64,000 nucleotides of DNA from DATCHW01 sp963806045 (lineage in GTDB: Bacteria; Bacteroidota; Ignavibacteria; Tepidaquicellales; Tepidaquicellaceae), in assembly GCA_963806045.1 (NCBI GenBank), contig CAWDWP010000001.1:434001-498000 (forward strand), written 5' to 3'. The position numbers and the translations under genes were made by a program. The notes below the pieces were generated by a model, which was given only the letters and a program-made list of their open reading frames with translations, was not told the DNA's origin and did not search any database. This document shows positions 49,481 to 58,755 of this stretch, one piece after another. The number at the start of each line of letters is the position of its first letter. Positions within the stretch are counted from its first letter, which is position 1.

Positions 49481-51493
49481 ATGATGGACAAAACATTATT
49501 GAATCTGTGCATAAATACAATAAGAACATTATCTATGGATGCTGTTCAGAAAGCAAATTCAGGCCACCCGGGAACACCAATGGCTTTGGCACCGCTGTCT
49601 TTTACTTTGTTCGATAAATTCTTAAGGTTTAATCCTTCAAATCCTGACTGGCCTAACCGCGACAGGTTTGTTTTGTCAGCAGGGCACGCATCAATGCTTC
49701 TATACAGTACACTGCATTTGATGGGATATAAGATAACGATTGATGACATTAAAAATTTCAGGCAGTTGCACAGTATATGCGCCGGTCATCCGGAATATGG
49801 ATTAGCTCCGGGAATAGAGACTACAACCGGTCCTCTGGGACAGGGTGCTGCAACAAGCGTGGGAATGGCAATAGCACAAAAATGGTTAGCGGAAAGATTT
49901 AATAAACCCGGATTTAAAATAATTGATTACAGAATATTTGCAATTGCGAGTGATGGTGATATGATGGAGGGAATATCAGGCGAAGCCGCTTCGATTGCAG
50001 GTCATTTAGGACTTGATAACTTAATATGGATATATGATAACAATCATATCACTATTGAGGGAAATACTTCTCTGGCTTTTTCGGAAAATGTAAGGAAAAG
50101 ATTTCTTGCCTATGAATGGAATGTCCGCCAGGTAGATGATGCGAATAACACTAATTTAATAGAAGATAAAATAAAGATTGCAATTCAAAAGAAGAAAAAG
50201 CCGTCAATTATAATTGTCAACAGTCACATTGCATACGGTGCTCCAACCAAGCAGGATACAGCAGAAGCGCACGGTTCACCGCTTGGTGAAGAGGAAATCC
50301 GCGGGGCAAAAAAGTTTTATGGATGGGACCCGGATAAAAAATTTTTCGTACCGGAAGAAGTAAACGAATATACAAAGACTGCAATTGAAAAAGGGAAAAA
50401 AGCAGAACAAGAATGGAATGAATTATTTGATAAATATGAAAAAGAATATCCTGACCTTGCTAAAGAATTCAAAATGATTCAAAACGGAGAGCTTCCCAAA
50501 GGATGGGATTCCGGTTTGCCAACTTTTCCCGCAGATTCAAAACCTATATCAGGAAGGAAAGCAAGCAATAAGATTTTAAATGCAATTGCAGAAAAGATTC
50601 CCTGGATTATAGGCGGAGCAGGGGACCTTGCACCATCAACATTGACTTTATTGGATAAAACATCAAACATTGAAAAAGGAAATTTTACGGGAAGAAATTT
50701 GCATTATGGAATCCGGGAGCATTCAATGACGGCAATAACGAGCGGATTGGCTTTGAGCAAACTCAAAGCGTTCGCATCAACATTTTTTATATTTACTGAT
50801 TATATGAAACCATCAATCAGACTTGCTGCACTGATGAAGCTTCCTGTAATTTATATATTAACACACGATAGTATCGGACTCGGAGAAGACGGTCCGACAC
50901 ATCAACCGATAGAACAACTTGCTGCATTAAGAGCAATGCCGGACATTGAAGTAATCCGTCCTGCAGATGCAAACGAAGTTTCAGTTCTATGGAAATACAT
51001 TATACAATTAAAAGATAAACCGGCAGCTTTGATATTAACCAGGCAGGACTTACCTGTTTTCGATAGAACGAAATATTCACCGGCAGATGGAGCACTCAAA
51101 GGGGGTTATATACTGGCGGACAGTGAAGGAACACCGGAAATAATATTAATTGCAACCGGCTCGGAAGTTTATTTATGTGTCGAAGCATACGAGAAGTTAA
51201 AAAAAGAAGGTATTAAAGCAAGAGTTGTAAGTCTTCCATGCTGGAGCTTATTCGACAGACAATCAGCTAAGTACAGGGAATCTGTATTACCGAAAAAAGT
51301 TAAAACCCGTGTAGCGGTTGAAGCAGGCTCAACTTTCGGATGGTGCCATTATACAGGGAATGAAAGCACGAGTGCAGTAATAGGAATGAAAACATTCGGT
51401 GCATCTGCAAATTACAAAGACCTTTTTAAAGAATTTGGTATCACAGTCGAAACAATCGTGAAAACTTCGAAGGAATTATTAAATAAAAACTAA
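49481..51493 (+). CDS. tkt: Transketolase
   Basis: This 670-residue thiamine diphosphate enzyme moves two-carbon units between sugar phosphates. It has the N-terminal SGHPGTPMALAP loop, the cofactor-binding SDGDMMEGISGEAASIAGHL with DNN, the pyrimidine-domain YGIREHSMTAITSGLAL with its catalytic Glu, and HDSIGLGEDGPTHQPIEQLA. A complete C-terminal transketolase domain follows. Its length is normal. In this operon it links the oxidative branch to glycolysis. Transaldolase is not encoded in the window. Confidence 0.97.
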   Translation: MMDKTLLNLCINTIRTLSMDAVQKANSGHPGTPMALAPLSFTLFDKFLRFNPSNPDWPNRDRFVLSAGHASMLLYSTLHLMGYKITIDDIKNFRQLHSICAGHPEYGLAPGIETTTGPLGQGAATSVGMAIAQKWLAERFNKPGFKIIDYRIFAIASDGDMMEGISGEAASIAGHLGLDNLIWIYDNNHITIEGNTSLAFSENVRKRFLAYEWNVRQVDDANNTNLIEDKIKIAIQKKKKPSIIIVNSHIAYGAPTKQDTAEAHGSPLGEEEIRGAKKFYGWDPDKKFFVPEEVNEYTKTAIEKGKKAEQEWNELFDKYEKEYPDLAKEFKMIQNGELPKGWDSGLPTFPADSKPISGRKASNKILNAIAEKIPWIIGGAGDLAPSTLTLLDKTSNIEKGNFTGRNLHYGIREHSMTAITSGLALSKLKAFASTFFIFTDYMKPSIRLAALMKLPVIYILTHDSIGLGEDGPTHQPIEQLAALRAMPDIEVIRPADANEVSVLWKYIIQLKDKPAALILTRQDLPVFDRTKYSPADGALKGGYILADSEGTPEIILIATGSEVYLCVEAYEKLKKEGIKARVVSLPCWSLFDRQSAKYRESVLPKKVKTRVAVEAGSTFGWCHYTGNESTSAVIGMKTFGASANYKDLFKEFGITVETIVKTSKELLNKN

Positions 51494-51507
51494 TTAGTTA
51501 TTAATCT

Positions 51508-53262
51508 ATGTCTATTAAATCAAATAAAGATATTAAAACGGAAAATGAGGTATTCAAAATTTATTGTGATAAGTATCAAAAAGAAATTGATGAAACAATC
51601 TCTGAAGCAAAAACTCAAAAGATAGTTGAGAGAATCTGGGATTGTGATTATACGGTATGGAGCAAGAGTCCATCTGAGATTACGAACAGACTTGGATGGT
51701 TAAAAAGCCCAGCTGTTTCGTTTGATATGGCTGATGAAATTTATGGTTTTGCTGAATCTGTCAGAAAAGACGGAATTACAAATGTCCTGCTTTTAGGGAT
51801 GGGAGGGTCAAGCCTTGCTCCGGAAGTTTTCAGTTATACATTCGGTTCACAAAAAGGATTTCCTGAATTATCTATTCTGGATAGTACACATCCCGAAGCG
51901 ATATTAGAATATTCAAAAAGATACAATCCCGAAAAGACTCTTTATATAGTATCGACGAAATCAGGCGGAACTGTAGAAACCTTCTCATTTATGAAATTCT
52001 TTTATAACAAGACAATCGATTCAGTCGGGAAAGAAAATGCAGGAAAACATTTTACAGCTATTACAGACCCGGGAAGCGGATTAGAGAAAATTGCCAGACA
52101 ATTAAATTTCAGGAAAATATTTTTGAACGACCCGAATATCGGAGGAAGATATTCCGCATTATCTTTATTTGGAATTGTACCCGCTGCATTAATCGGGATT
52201 GATATAAAAGAATTACTCAACCGGGCAAAAACAATTGCAAACGAATCAAAGACATCAGATTTTAACGGACAAAAAGAAAATATTTCCGCAAAGCTGGGAA
52301 TATTAATTGGTCAGCTCGCAAAATCCGGAAGGGATAAAATTACTTTTATCACCTCAGACAAATTATCATACTTTGGTAACTGGATTGAGCAGTTAATTGC
52401 AGAAAGCACGGGAAAATCAGGGAAAGGAATTTTACCGGTTGTGGGTGAAGCGGTAACGGAACCGTCGTATTATTATAATGACAGATTATTTGTTTATTTA
52501 AAATTAAAAGATGATAACACAAAGGACGAACGAGTACAAGCATTAATTAATGCAGGATTTCCTGTTATTGAAATAATCCTGAATGATATTTATGACCTCG
52601 GCGGCGAATATTTCCGCTGGGAATTCGCAACCGTTATTGCAGGATGGGTAATTGGCATTCAGCCTTTCGACCAGCCGAATGTTGAGGCAGCAAAAGTCCT
52701 TGCGAGGGAAATGCTTTCGAAATATCTGAAAGATGGAAAGATTCCTCAGCCGGAAATCAGGTTTGAAGAGAATGGAATTAAAGTTTATTCGGATGAAAAT
52801 GTTAATGATTTGAATTCTGTTATCAGTCAGTATTTTGGCAAAGATGATAAAGAATTCAGAAGCAAAGGAAATCAATATATTTCAATTCAGGCTTATATAA
52901 AACCTGATGAATCGAATTCACGGTTATTACAGACATTCAGAACTGTCCTTCAAAAAAAATATAAATCGGCAGTAACTGTCGGTTATGGACCGAGATTTCT
53001 TCACTCGACAGGGCAGTTACACAAAGGTGATGCAGGCAAGGGAGTTTTTATACAGATAATTTCAAAAATAAATAAAGATGTTCCTATCCCCGATAATGCA
53101 GGCGAAGAAAAATCAGGAATGACTTTTGGAGTTCTCATAACATCTCAGGCATTTGGAGACCGTCAGGCATTAATTGAAAACGGAAGGAAAGTGGTAACAT
53201 TTCAGCTGGATGATGATACGGGAAAAGCAATTTCAATTTTAGAAAAATCTTTTTCTGTTTGA
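51508..53262 (+). CDS. pgi: Glucose-6-phosphate isomerase, related to the Pgi half of Tal-Pgi fusion proteins
   Basis: The 584-residue protein interconverts glucose 6-phosphate and fructose 6-phosphate. Diagnostic segments are LLLGMGGSSLAPEVFSYTFG, STKSGGTVETFSFMKFF, NIGGRYSALSLFGIVP, and a C-terminal block FLHSTGQLHKGDAGKGVFIQ. That last block is typical of the isomerase half of bifunctional transaldolase-isomerase proteins rather than classical Pgi. The first ~75 residues show no transaldolase domain, so this is a stand-alone version. It starts 14 bases after tkt. An 18-base stretch from its 3' end (53227-53244) recurs after rpiB at 53828-53845. Confidence 0.93.
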   Translation: MSIKSNKDIKTENEVFKIYCDKYQKEIDETISEAKTQKIVERIWDCDYTVWSKSPSEITNRLGWLKSPAVSFDMADEIYGFAESVRKDGITNVLLLGMGGSSLAPEVFSYTFGSQKGFPELSILDSTHPEAILEYSKRYNPEKTLYIVSTKSGGTVETFSFMKFFYNKTIDSVGKENAGKHFTAITDPGSGLEKIARQLNFRKIFLNDPNIGGRYSALSLFGIVPAALIGIDIKELLNRAKTIANESKTSDFNGQKENISAKLGILIGQLAKSGRDKITFITSDKLSYFGNWIEQLIAESTGKSGKGILPVVGEAVTEPSYYYNDRLFVYLKLKDDNTKDERVQALINAGFPVIEIILNDIYDLGGEYFRWEFATVIAGWVIGIQPFDQPNVEAAKVLAREMLSKYLKDGKIPQPEIRFEENGIKVYSDENVNDLNSVISQYFGKDDKEFRSKGNQYISIQAYIKPDESNSRLLQTFRTVLQKKYKSAVTVGYGPRFLHSTGQLHKGDAGKGVFIQIISKINKDVPIPDNAGEEKSGMTFGVLITSQAFGDRQALIENGRKVVTFQLDDDTGKAISILEKSFSV

Positions 53263-53354
53263 AAAGGCAGTGCTTAAATCAATTCTAATCTGAAAAAAAA
53301 CTTAATGCGAAAAATAAGAAGTCACTAAATGACAATATTTAAATAATATTTTTT

Positions 53355-53813
53355 ATGATAAAAATTGCCATTGGCTCAGACCATGCGGGATATAAGCTAA
53401 AAATGATTATAATAAATCATTTGAAGGAAAAAGAATTCAATGTAACAGATTTTGGGACTTTTTCAGATAAGCCTGTGGATTATCCCGATTATATTATTCC
53501 CGCAGCGGAAAGCGTCGCTAAAAGAAAAAATAATATTGGAATTGTTATCGGCGGAAGCGGGAACGGGGAAGCAATTGCCGCAAATAAAGTAAAAGGAATC
53601 CGATGTGCATTATGCTGGAACGAGACGACTGCAAGGCTGGCAAAAGAACATAATAATGCTAATATGATATCTCTCGGAGCGCGACTTATTACGGAAAAAG
53701 AAGCGCTATTAATTGTCGACACCTGGCTGAATTCGACTTTTAAAAAGGGAAGGCATTTAAGAAGAATAAATAAAATAAGCAAATACGAAAAATTAAATTC
53801 CAACCATCATTAA
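53355..53813 (+). CDS. rpiB: Ribose-5-phosphate isomerase B
   Basis: The 152-residue protein isomerises ribulose 5-phosphate and ribose 5-phosphate. It has GSDHAGYKLK, DYPDYIIPAA and the active-site block VIGGSGNGEAIAANKVKGIRC. The GSGNGEA variant has Glu in place of the active-site Cys region of E. coli-type enzymes, and resembles the actinobacterial RpiB class, where a glutamate acts as base. The gene follows pgi after 92 bases and ends the operon at a strong terminator. Confidence 0.94.
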   Translation: MIKIAIGSDHAGYKLKMIIINHLKEKEFNVTDFGTFSDKPVDYPDYIIPAAESVAKRKNNIGIVIGGSGNGEAIAANKVKGIRCALCWNETTARLAKEHNNANMISLGARLITEKEALLIVDTWLNSTFKKGRHLRRINKISKYEKLNSNHH

Positions 53814-53854
53814 AAGTATTTGGGAACGCAATTTCAATTTTAGAATCATTTTTT

Positions 53855-53895
53855 CTCATCCGATGACTGCTCTTTGTCATCGGATGAGTTTCTTT
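53855..53895 (+). terminator. Rho-independent terminator of the pentose phosphate operon
   Basis: A 13-bp perfect stem (ctcatccgatgac / gtcatcggatgag) with an 8-base loop is followed by TTTCTTTT. It lies 40 bases after the rpiB stop. Confidence 0.92.
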
Positions 53896-53901
53896 TCCTT
53901 G

Positions 53902-53973
53902 TTCCCCTTTGTGGATTCGAACCACAACTGTAACTTTCAGAGAGTTATGTGCTAACCGTTACACTAAAGGGGA
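53902..53973 (-). tRNA. tRNA-Gln (anticodon CUG)
   Basis: The 72-nt cloverleaf has a 7-bp acceptor stem (TCCCCTT / AAGGGGA), U8, and a D-arm containing TAACGGTTAG. The anticodon stem is TAACT / AGTTA with a seven-base loop CTCTGAA, so the anticodon is CUG with U33 in place. The T-arm is TGTGG-TTCGAAT-CCACA, and the discriminator base is A. CCA is not encoded. It reads CAG codons. It lies between the rpiB terminator and the T9SS gene cluster. Confidence 0.95.
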
Positions 53974-54135
53974 ATAAAATAAATTAGTACAAACTATGAA
54001 GCTTTCCCGAATTTATCAATCCATAATGAATACTCATCGGACCTTATGTTTAAAAATAACAGCCGCAATTACGGTGTGTGTCAGGAATTACTTCCTGAGA
54101 CCGGCAAGTGGAAACACCTATCGAACAAAAAAATA

Positions 54136-55374
54136 TTATTTTAAAAGAATCAATTTTTTCGTTTGCACAAAATTATCTGTTCGAAGTTGATAAAAATACA
54201 CCCCGCTCGGAAGATTGCTTCCCAGCCCAGGCTGGCGGGCGTCAAACGTGACTTCATAAGTTCCTGGCTGTAGTTGTTCATTAACAAGGCTTGCAACTTC
54301 TTTTCCAAGCATATTATAAACTGTGAGTTTTACGTCTAACGTTTTACGTTTTACTTCCCCTGAGATATCAAATTTTATCTTCGTTGATGGATTAAATGGA
54401 TTAGGGTAATTCTGACATAAGGAGAATCCCGATGGAATTTCTGTGCTAATATTTTGTATGCCGATTATTTCTGAAAAAGAGCGGCGCCAGGTACTATTCT
54501 CATATGTTCCGGCAAAGATATAATTGTTCAGAATTAATAATGAACCAATATTTGGTAATATTGATAGTATTGGCAGGAATCCTTCATTTTTTTCTTTCCA
54601 GGTTTCACCATTATTTTTAGAGAGATATACTCCAAATCCCCAGGTTCCGGCAGCAATATTTGAACCATTTATGGCAAGAGAAAGAATTCCGAACGCAGGC
54701 ATTGAAGTTTGTACCCAATTGATACCATTATCTGTGGAAAGGTACACCCCAAAATTTGTACCTGCAAAAATATATGAGCCACTCTTTGCAAGAGAATAAA
54801 CAGTTTTATTAATCAGAGAAGTCTGATTCCAATTTATTCCATTGTTTGATGAAATATATATACCATCGTAAACCGTTCCCGCAAAAATAGTTACCCCATT
54901 CACCTCTAAAGACAAAATGGTTTTATTATTTAGAGACGTTTGAGTCCAGTTTGTCCCATTGTTTGTTGAGAGATAAATTCCCAGATTGGCTGTTCCGGCA
55001 AAAATATTCGAGCCGTTAGCAGTTAGGGACCATACTGTAAGATTGTTTAGAGCGGTTTGTGTCCAGTTTGTCCCGTTATTAGTAGAAATATAGACACCAT
55101 TTAAACTGGTTCCCGCGAAAAGGTTATTTCCACTAACCGTGAGGGAATAAACTAGTCTATTATCTAAATTGGCATCTGTCCAGTTTAATCCATAATTTGT
55201 TGAGCGAAACACTCTGTTTGCTCCTGCAAAGATATTTGAATTATTAACTATAAGTGAATGAACTAAACCAGGAGAAGGATTCAGTTGCACCCACTGGGCA
55301 TTTGCAATGAGTAATGAACAATGAATAATGAGTAATGCGAAAATTATTTTTTTCATAATCTTAAAATTATTCAT
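54136..55374 (-). CDS. Secreted Asp-box propeller protein with T9SS sorting domain (array member 4)
   Basis: The 412-residue protein has a signal peptide (KKIIFALLIIHCSLLIANAQ), then about seven ~40-residue repeats (IFAGTxxxGVYLSTNNGTNWTQTSLNNKTVxSL) with Asp-boxes. The T9SS domain carries two in-frame insertions. GEVKRKTLDVK at the first loop derives from a GTAAAACGTAAAACG-type repeat (54327-54357). ARQPGLG, just before the SNLPSGVYF strand, contains a palindrome (54222-54235). It ends KKLILLK. The first ATG overlaps the upstream gene's stop codon by 4 bases; a second start (55354-55356, MKKIIFALL) is equally plausible. It is the last gene of the minus-strand array. Confidence 0.87.
   Translation of the reverse strand: MNNFKIMKKIIFALLIIHCSLLIANAQWVQLNPSPGLVHSLIVNNSNIFAGANRVFRSTNYGLNWTDANLDNRLVYSLTVSGNNLFAGTSLNGVYISTNNGTNWTQTALNNLTVWSLTANGSNIFAGTANLGIYLSTNNGTNWTQTSLNNKTILSLEVNGVTIFAGTVYDGIYISSNNGINWNQTSLINKTVYSLAKSGSYIFAGTNFGVYLSTDNGINWVQTSMPAFGILSLAINGSNIAAGTWGFGVYLSKNNGETWKEKNEGFLPILSILPNIGSLLILNNYIFAGTYENSTWRRSFSEIIGIQNISTEIPSGFSLCQNYPNPFNPSTKIKFDISGEVKRKTLDVKLTVYNMLGKEVASLVNEQLQPGTYEVTFDARQPGLGSNLPSGVYFYQLRTDNFVQTKKLILLK
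54222..54235 (-). repeat. In-frame palindrome in the second loop of a T9SS sorting domain
   Basis: CCAGCC-CA-GGCTGG lies inside CCCAGCCCAGGCTGGCGGG. It encodes part of the ARQPGLG insertion between EVTFD and SNLPSGVYF, where other sorting domains read EVTFDGSNLPSG. Its GC content stands out, and it resembles the GCCCGCCCAGGCGG box of the intergenic repeats at 34530 and 34607. Confidence 0.75.
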
Positions 55375-56583
55375 TTTAGTAAAATTAATTTCTTAGTTGC
55401 TGTAAATTCTCCGGATGTCAATTTATAAAAATACACACCACTTGGAAGATTGCCACCCTCAAATGTAACTTCGTAGGTTCCTGGCTGTAATACTTCATTC
55501 ACAAGTTTTGCAACTTCGTGACCTGATATATCATAGACAGACAGGAATGTCTGTCCTACTAAATTCGCGGGAATATCAAATTTTATTTTCGTTGATGGAT
55601 TAAACGGATTTGGATAATTCTGATATAATATAAATCCCGATGGAATTTCTGTGCTTATATTTTGTATTCCTATAATTTCAGATAAATCCCGGCGCCAAAC
55701 ACTCGAGTCGGTTCCGGCAAAAATATATTGACTTGTTGTTGCCAATGACCAAACACTGGAGTTGCTCATTCCCTGTTTTTTCAATATCCAACTTTCACCA
55801 TTGTCGGAGGACAAAAAGACTCCTCCATGAGACAATGTCCAGATAGCAGCGCCAGCAAAAATATAGTTTCCATTTATTGTAAGAGACATGATAGATACAT
55901 CCATTAAATCGGTCAAAGCCCAGTTCAATCCATAGTTAGTAGAACGAAAAACACCGCCATTATCTGTTCCTGCAAAAAAATTATTTCCGTTTACAGCGAG
56001 ACAACTAACAACCTCAGTAGCACTACCACCCAGAGGTATTTGTGTCCAGTTGTCACCATTGTTTGTGGAACGAAATACACTGCATGATGTTAAATCACCT
56101 GCAAAAATATTATTCCCGCTTATAACCAGGGAATTTATCCATTTATTATTCAGAGAAGTCTGTGTCCAGTTCACTCCATTGTCAGTCGACCGATAAACAC
56201 CGAATTCATTAGTTCCCGCGAAGATATTGCTCCCGTTTATAGCAAGTGACCATACATTATTATTTAGTCCAAGATGTGTCCAGTTCTGTCCATTGTTTGT
56301 TGAAAGAAAGACTCCGTTATTAGTCCCCGCATAGATACTATTGCCGTTAATCAATAAAACATTACCCGATTGATTAAAAGAAGTCAGTGACCAGAATTCT
56401 CCGTTATTAGTGGAAAGATAAACACCGGCATTAGTTCCAGCAAATATATTATTTCCGCTTACGGCTAAAGACCAGACGGTTCTATTTGTTCCCATTCCAT
56501 TTGATTTCTGCACCCACTGGGCATTTACAATGATAATGAACAATGAATAATGATAATGTAAAAATTATCTTTTTCACAATCAT
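55371..56583 (-). CDS. Secreted Asp-box propeller protein with T9SS sorting domain (array member 3), frame break in signal peptide
   Basis: From the ATG at 56581-56583 the frame encodes MIVKKIIFTLSLFIVHY, a signal peptide. One extra base near 56532 separates it from IVNAQWVQKSNGMGTNRTVW and the mature protein. The mature part (about 390 residues) has repeated Asp-boxes (LSTNNGEFW, LSTNNGQNW, RSTDNGVNW, RSTNNGDNW, RSTNYGLNW, LSSDNGESW) and intervening NGNNIFAGT strands. The T9SS domain (NYPNPFNPSTKIKF) contains the ANLVGQTFLSVYD insertion from the palindrome at 55536-55555 and ends KKLILLK. Its stop codon overlaps the next gene's start by 4 bases. Confidence 0.83.
55536..55555 (-). repeat. In-frame palindromic element inside a T9SS sorting domain
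   Basis: GACAGACA-GGAA-TGTCTGTC, an 8-bp perfect stem, encodes the VGQTFLSV segment. It is identical to the copy at 15739-15758. Confidence 0.87.
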
Positions 56584-56590
56584 AAATTTT

Positions 56591-58755
56591 TTATTTTAGT
56601 AAAATAAGTTTTTTAGTGTCAATAAAATCACCTGATGTCAATTTATAGAAATACACTCCGCTCGGGAGATTGCCACCATCAAATGTAACTTCGTAATTGC
56701 CGGGCTGAAGATTTTTATCCACTAGTGTCGTGATTTCCTTGCCTAACATATTATACACCGTTAGTTTTACCTCTGACGTTTTACGTCTTTACGTCTGACG
56801 GGATTTGGAATTTAATCTTTGTTGTCGGATTAAAAGGATTTGGGTAATTTTGTTCAAGCAAGTAATTTGTTGCAACAATATTTCGATTATTATTTATACG
56901 TGTAGAGGAAGTACTTTTATATAATCCGCCACCCAGGGAACCGGCGTAAGCATAACCATTCACGTCGAATGCAAGAGCATCTATAAAAGGATAAAAAATT
57001 CCGTCACTGACTTGTGTCCAGTTATCTCCATTATCGGTTGAACGCCATACTCCTAAATTTACAATTTGCCCGCCGACTATTCCGGCATAAATATGTCCGA
57101 TACTGTTTATTGCTACTTTCCAGGCTTGCATATTCGGTAATGAAAGTACCTGCTGCCAGCTGTCTCCGTTGTCAATCGAGCGCCATACTCCATATCCGTT
57201 TGAACCTGCAAAGACGTGACCGTTTGGTTTTATCGCAAGAGACATTATCTGTGTTGCAGTAAGTCCGTTATTTATTTCTGCCCAGTTTGCTCCGTTATCT
57301 CTAGAGCGAAACATTCCCGAGCCATAGGTTCCCGCATAGACATAATTATTCTGCCTGTCAACTGCAATCGAATAAATCTGAGGATTTGTAATACCTGTAT
57401 TTGACCTGAACCAGCTATTTCCGAGATTAGTTGATTTATAAACATTATCATTCGATGCTGCATAAATATATCCGCTGGTATCGAATGCAAAATCAAGAAC
57501 ATTATTAAAAGTATATGTGAATCCGTTTTGTGCAACAGTCCAGTTTACACCGTTATTGGTGGAGCGGTAAATTCCGCTTAAAGGTGTTCCCGACATTGGA
57601 AAAGTTCCTGCAAAAATGTATCCGTTCGGATGTACTCTAATGACATTATTCATTGTATTTGTAAGTCCGGCATCCGATTGCTGGAAAGTTGCTCCGTTAT
57701 CGGTTGAGATATATACCCCTCCTGTTATCCCGACAAAAATATTTCCATTCAAAGCAACTTCGATGGATTTAACTGTTGTTGCATTGATACCGCTGCTGGC
57801 TTTGAACCAGGAATTCCCGCTGTCTGTTGATTTCAGCACTCCGAGAGCATAAGTTCCCGCATAAATTACAGAACCTGAAATAAAGCCAAAACCACTGCAC
57901 CCTGTATAAGGAGAAGGAAAACCTGAATTCACCGCAATCCAGTTAGTTCCGTAATTTGTTGATTTATAAATTCCGTTATTTGTTCCTGCAAAAAGTAATG
58001 TCCCGGATGAACCAATGCCATTTATAAATAAATTTCCCAATCCTGAAATTACAGCTGACCAGTTATCGCCGTTATTAGTCGAGAGATAGATTCCCGAACC
58101 GGAAACTCCTGCAAAAACGTAATTATTTGAAGCCACATTTATAGCGCTTGTGATAAGTATTCGGCAGTCCCGCGTTAACATTTGTCCAGTTCGCACCAAA
58201 ATCGGTAGAACGAAATATCCCGCTTGATGAAGTGTTTGCATACATATAAGAATTCGGAGCGGTGGTTATATTATAAAATGACCCGCTTGAAAGCCCGCCA
58301 TTACTAAGCGCCCAGGTTGTGCCGTTATCCGTAGAAACCCAGATTGTGTTCGATGCAGCGGCAAATAACCTGTTACCTGCATCAACTGCAATTGAATAAA
58401 TAACATCGGTCTGAAATGCAATGTTTGACCATAAGACACCGCTATTAGTTGAAAGAAATAAACCTCTTTCAGTAGCAGCATAAATATAATTTGCAGAATC
58501 TATTGCCATTCCATTCACCCTGGCATTTGTAATACCATTATTTGATGCAATCCAGTTTGTGCCTTCATTTGTCGTGTAATAGACTCCGTTTCCGATTGTG
58601 CCTGCGAACCATTTGTTCGTGGAAGTTTTTGCGAAGCAGCGAATGCTCCCTCCGTCAGGACCATTTGTCTGAACCCACTGGCACTTACAATTATCAATTA
58701 TAAATGTACAATGCACAATTAAAAAGAAAACCAATAAGTAAAATATTTTTCTCAT
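56591..58755 (-). CDS. Secreted Asp-box propeller protein with T9SS sorting domain (array member 2), two frame breaks
   Basis: A signal peptide (MRKIFYLLVFFLIVHCTFIIDNC) is followed by QWVQTNGPDGGSIRCFA and about 14 Asp-box repeats (TNEGTNW, STNSGVLW, STDNGTTW, STDFGANW, STNNGDNW and others) over two frames, about 720 residues in all. An extra T near 58155 splits GLPNT from ITSAINVASNNYVFAG. An extra base near 56788 splits the sorting domain after FQIPSDVK; restoring it gives PSDVKRKTSEVKLTVYNMLG and an ending KKLILLK at 56591. The first loop again carries the SDVKRKTSEVK insertion (56765-56800). The start codon overlaps the upstream gene's stop (ATGA). Confidence 0.82.
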
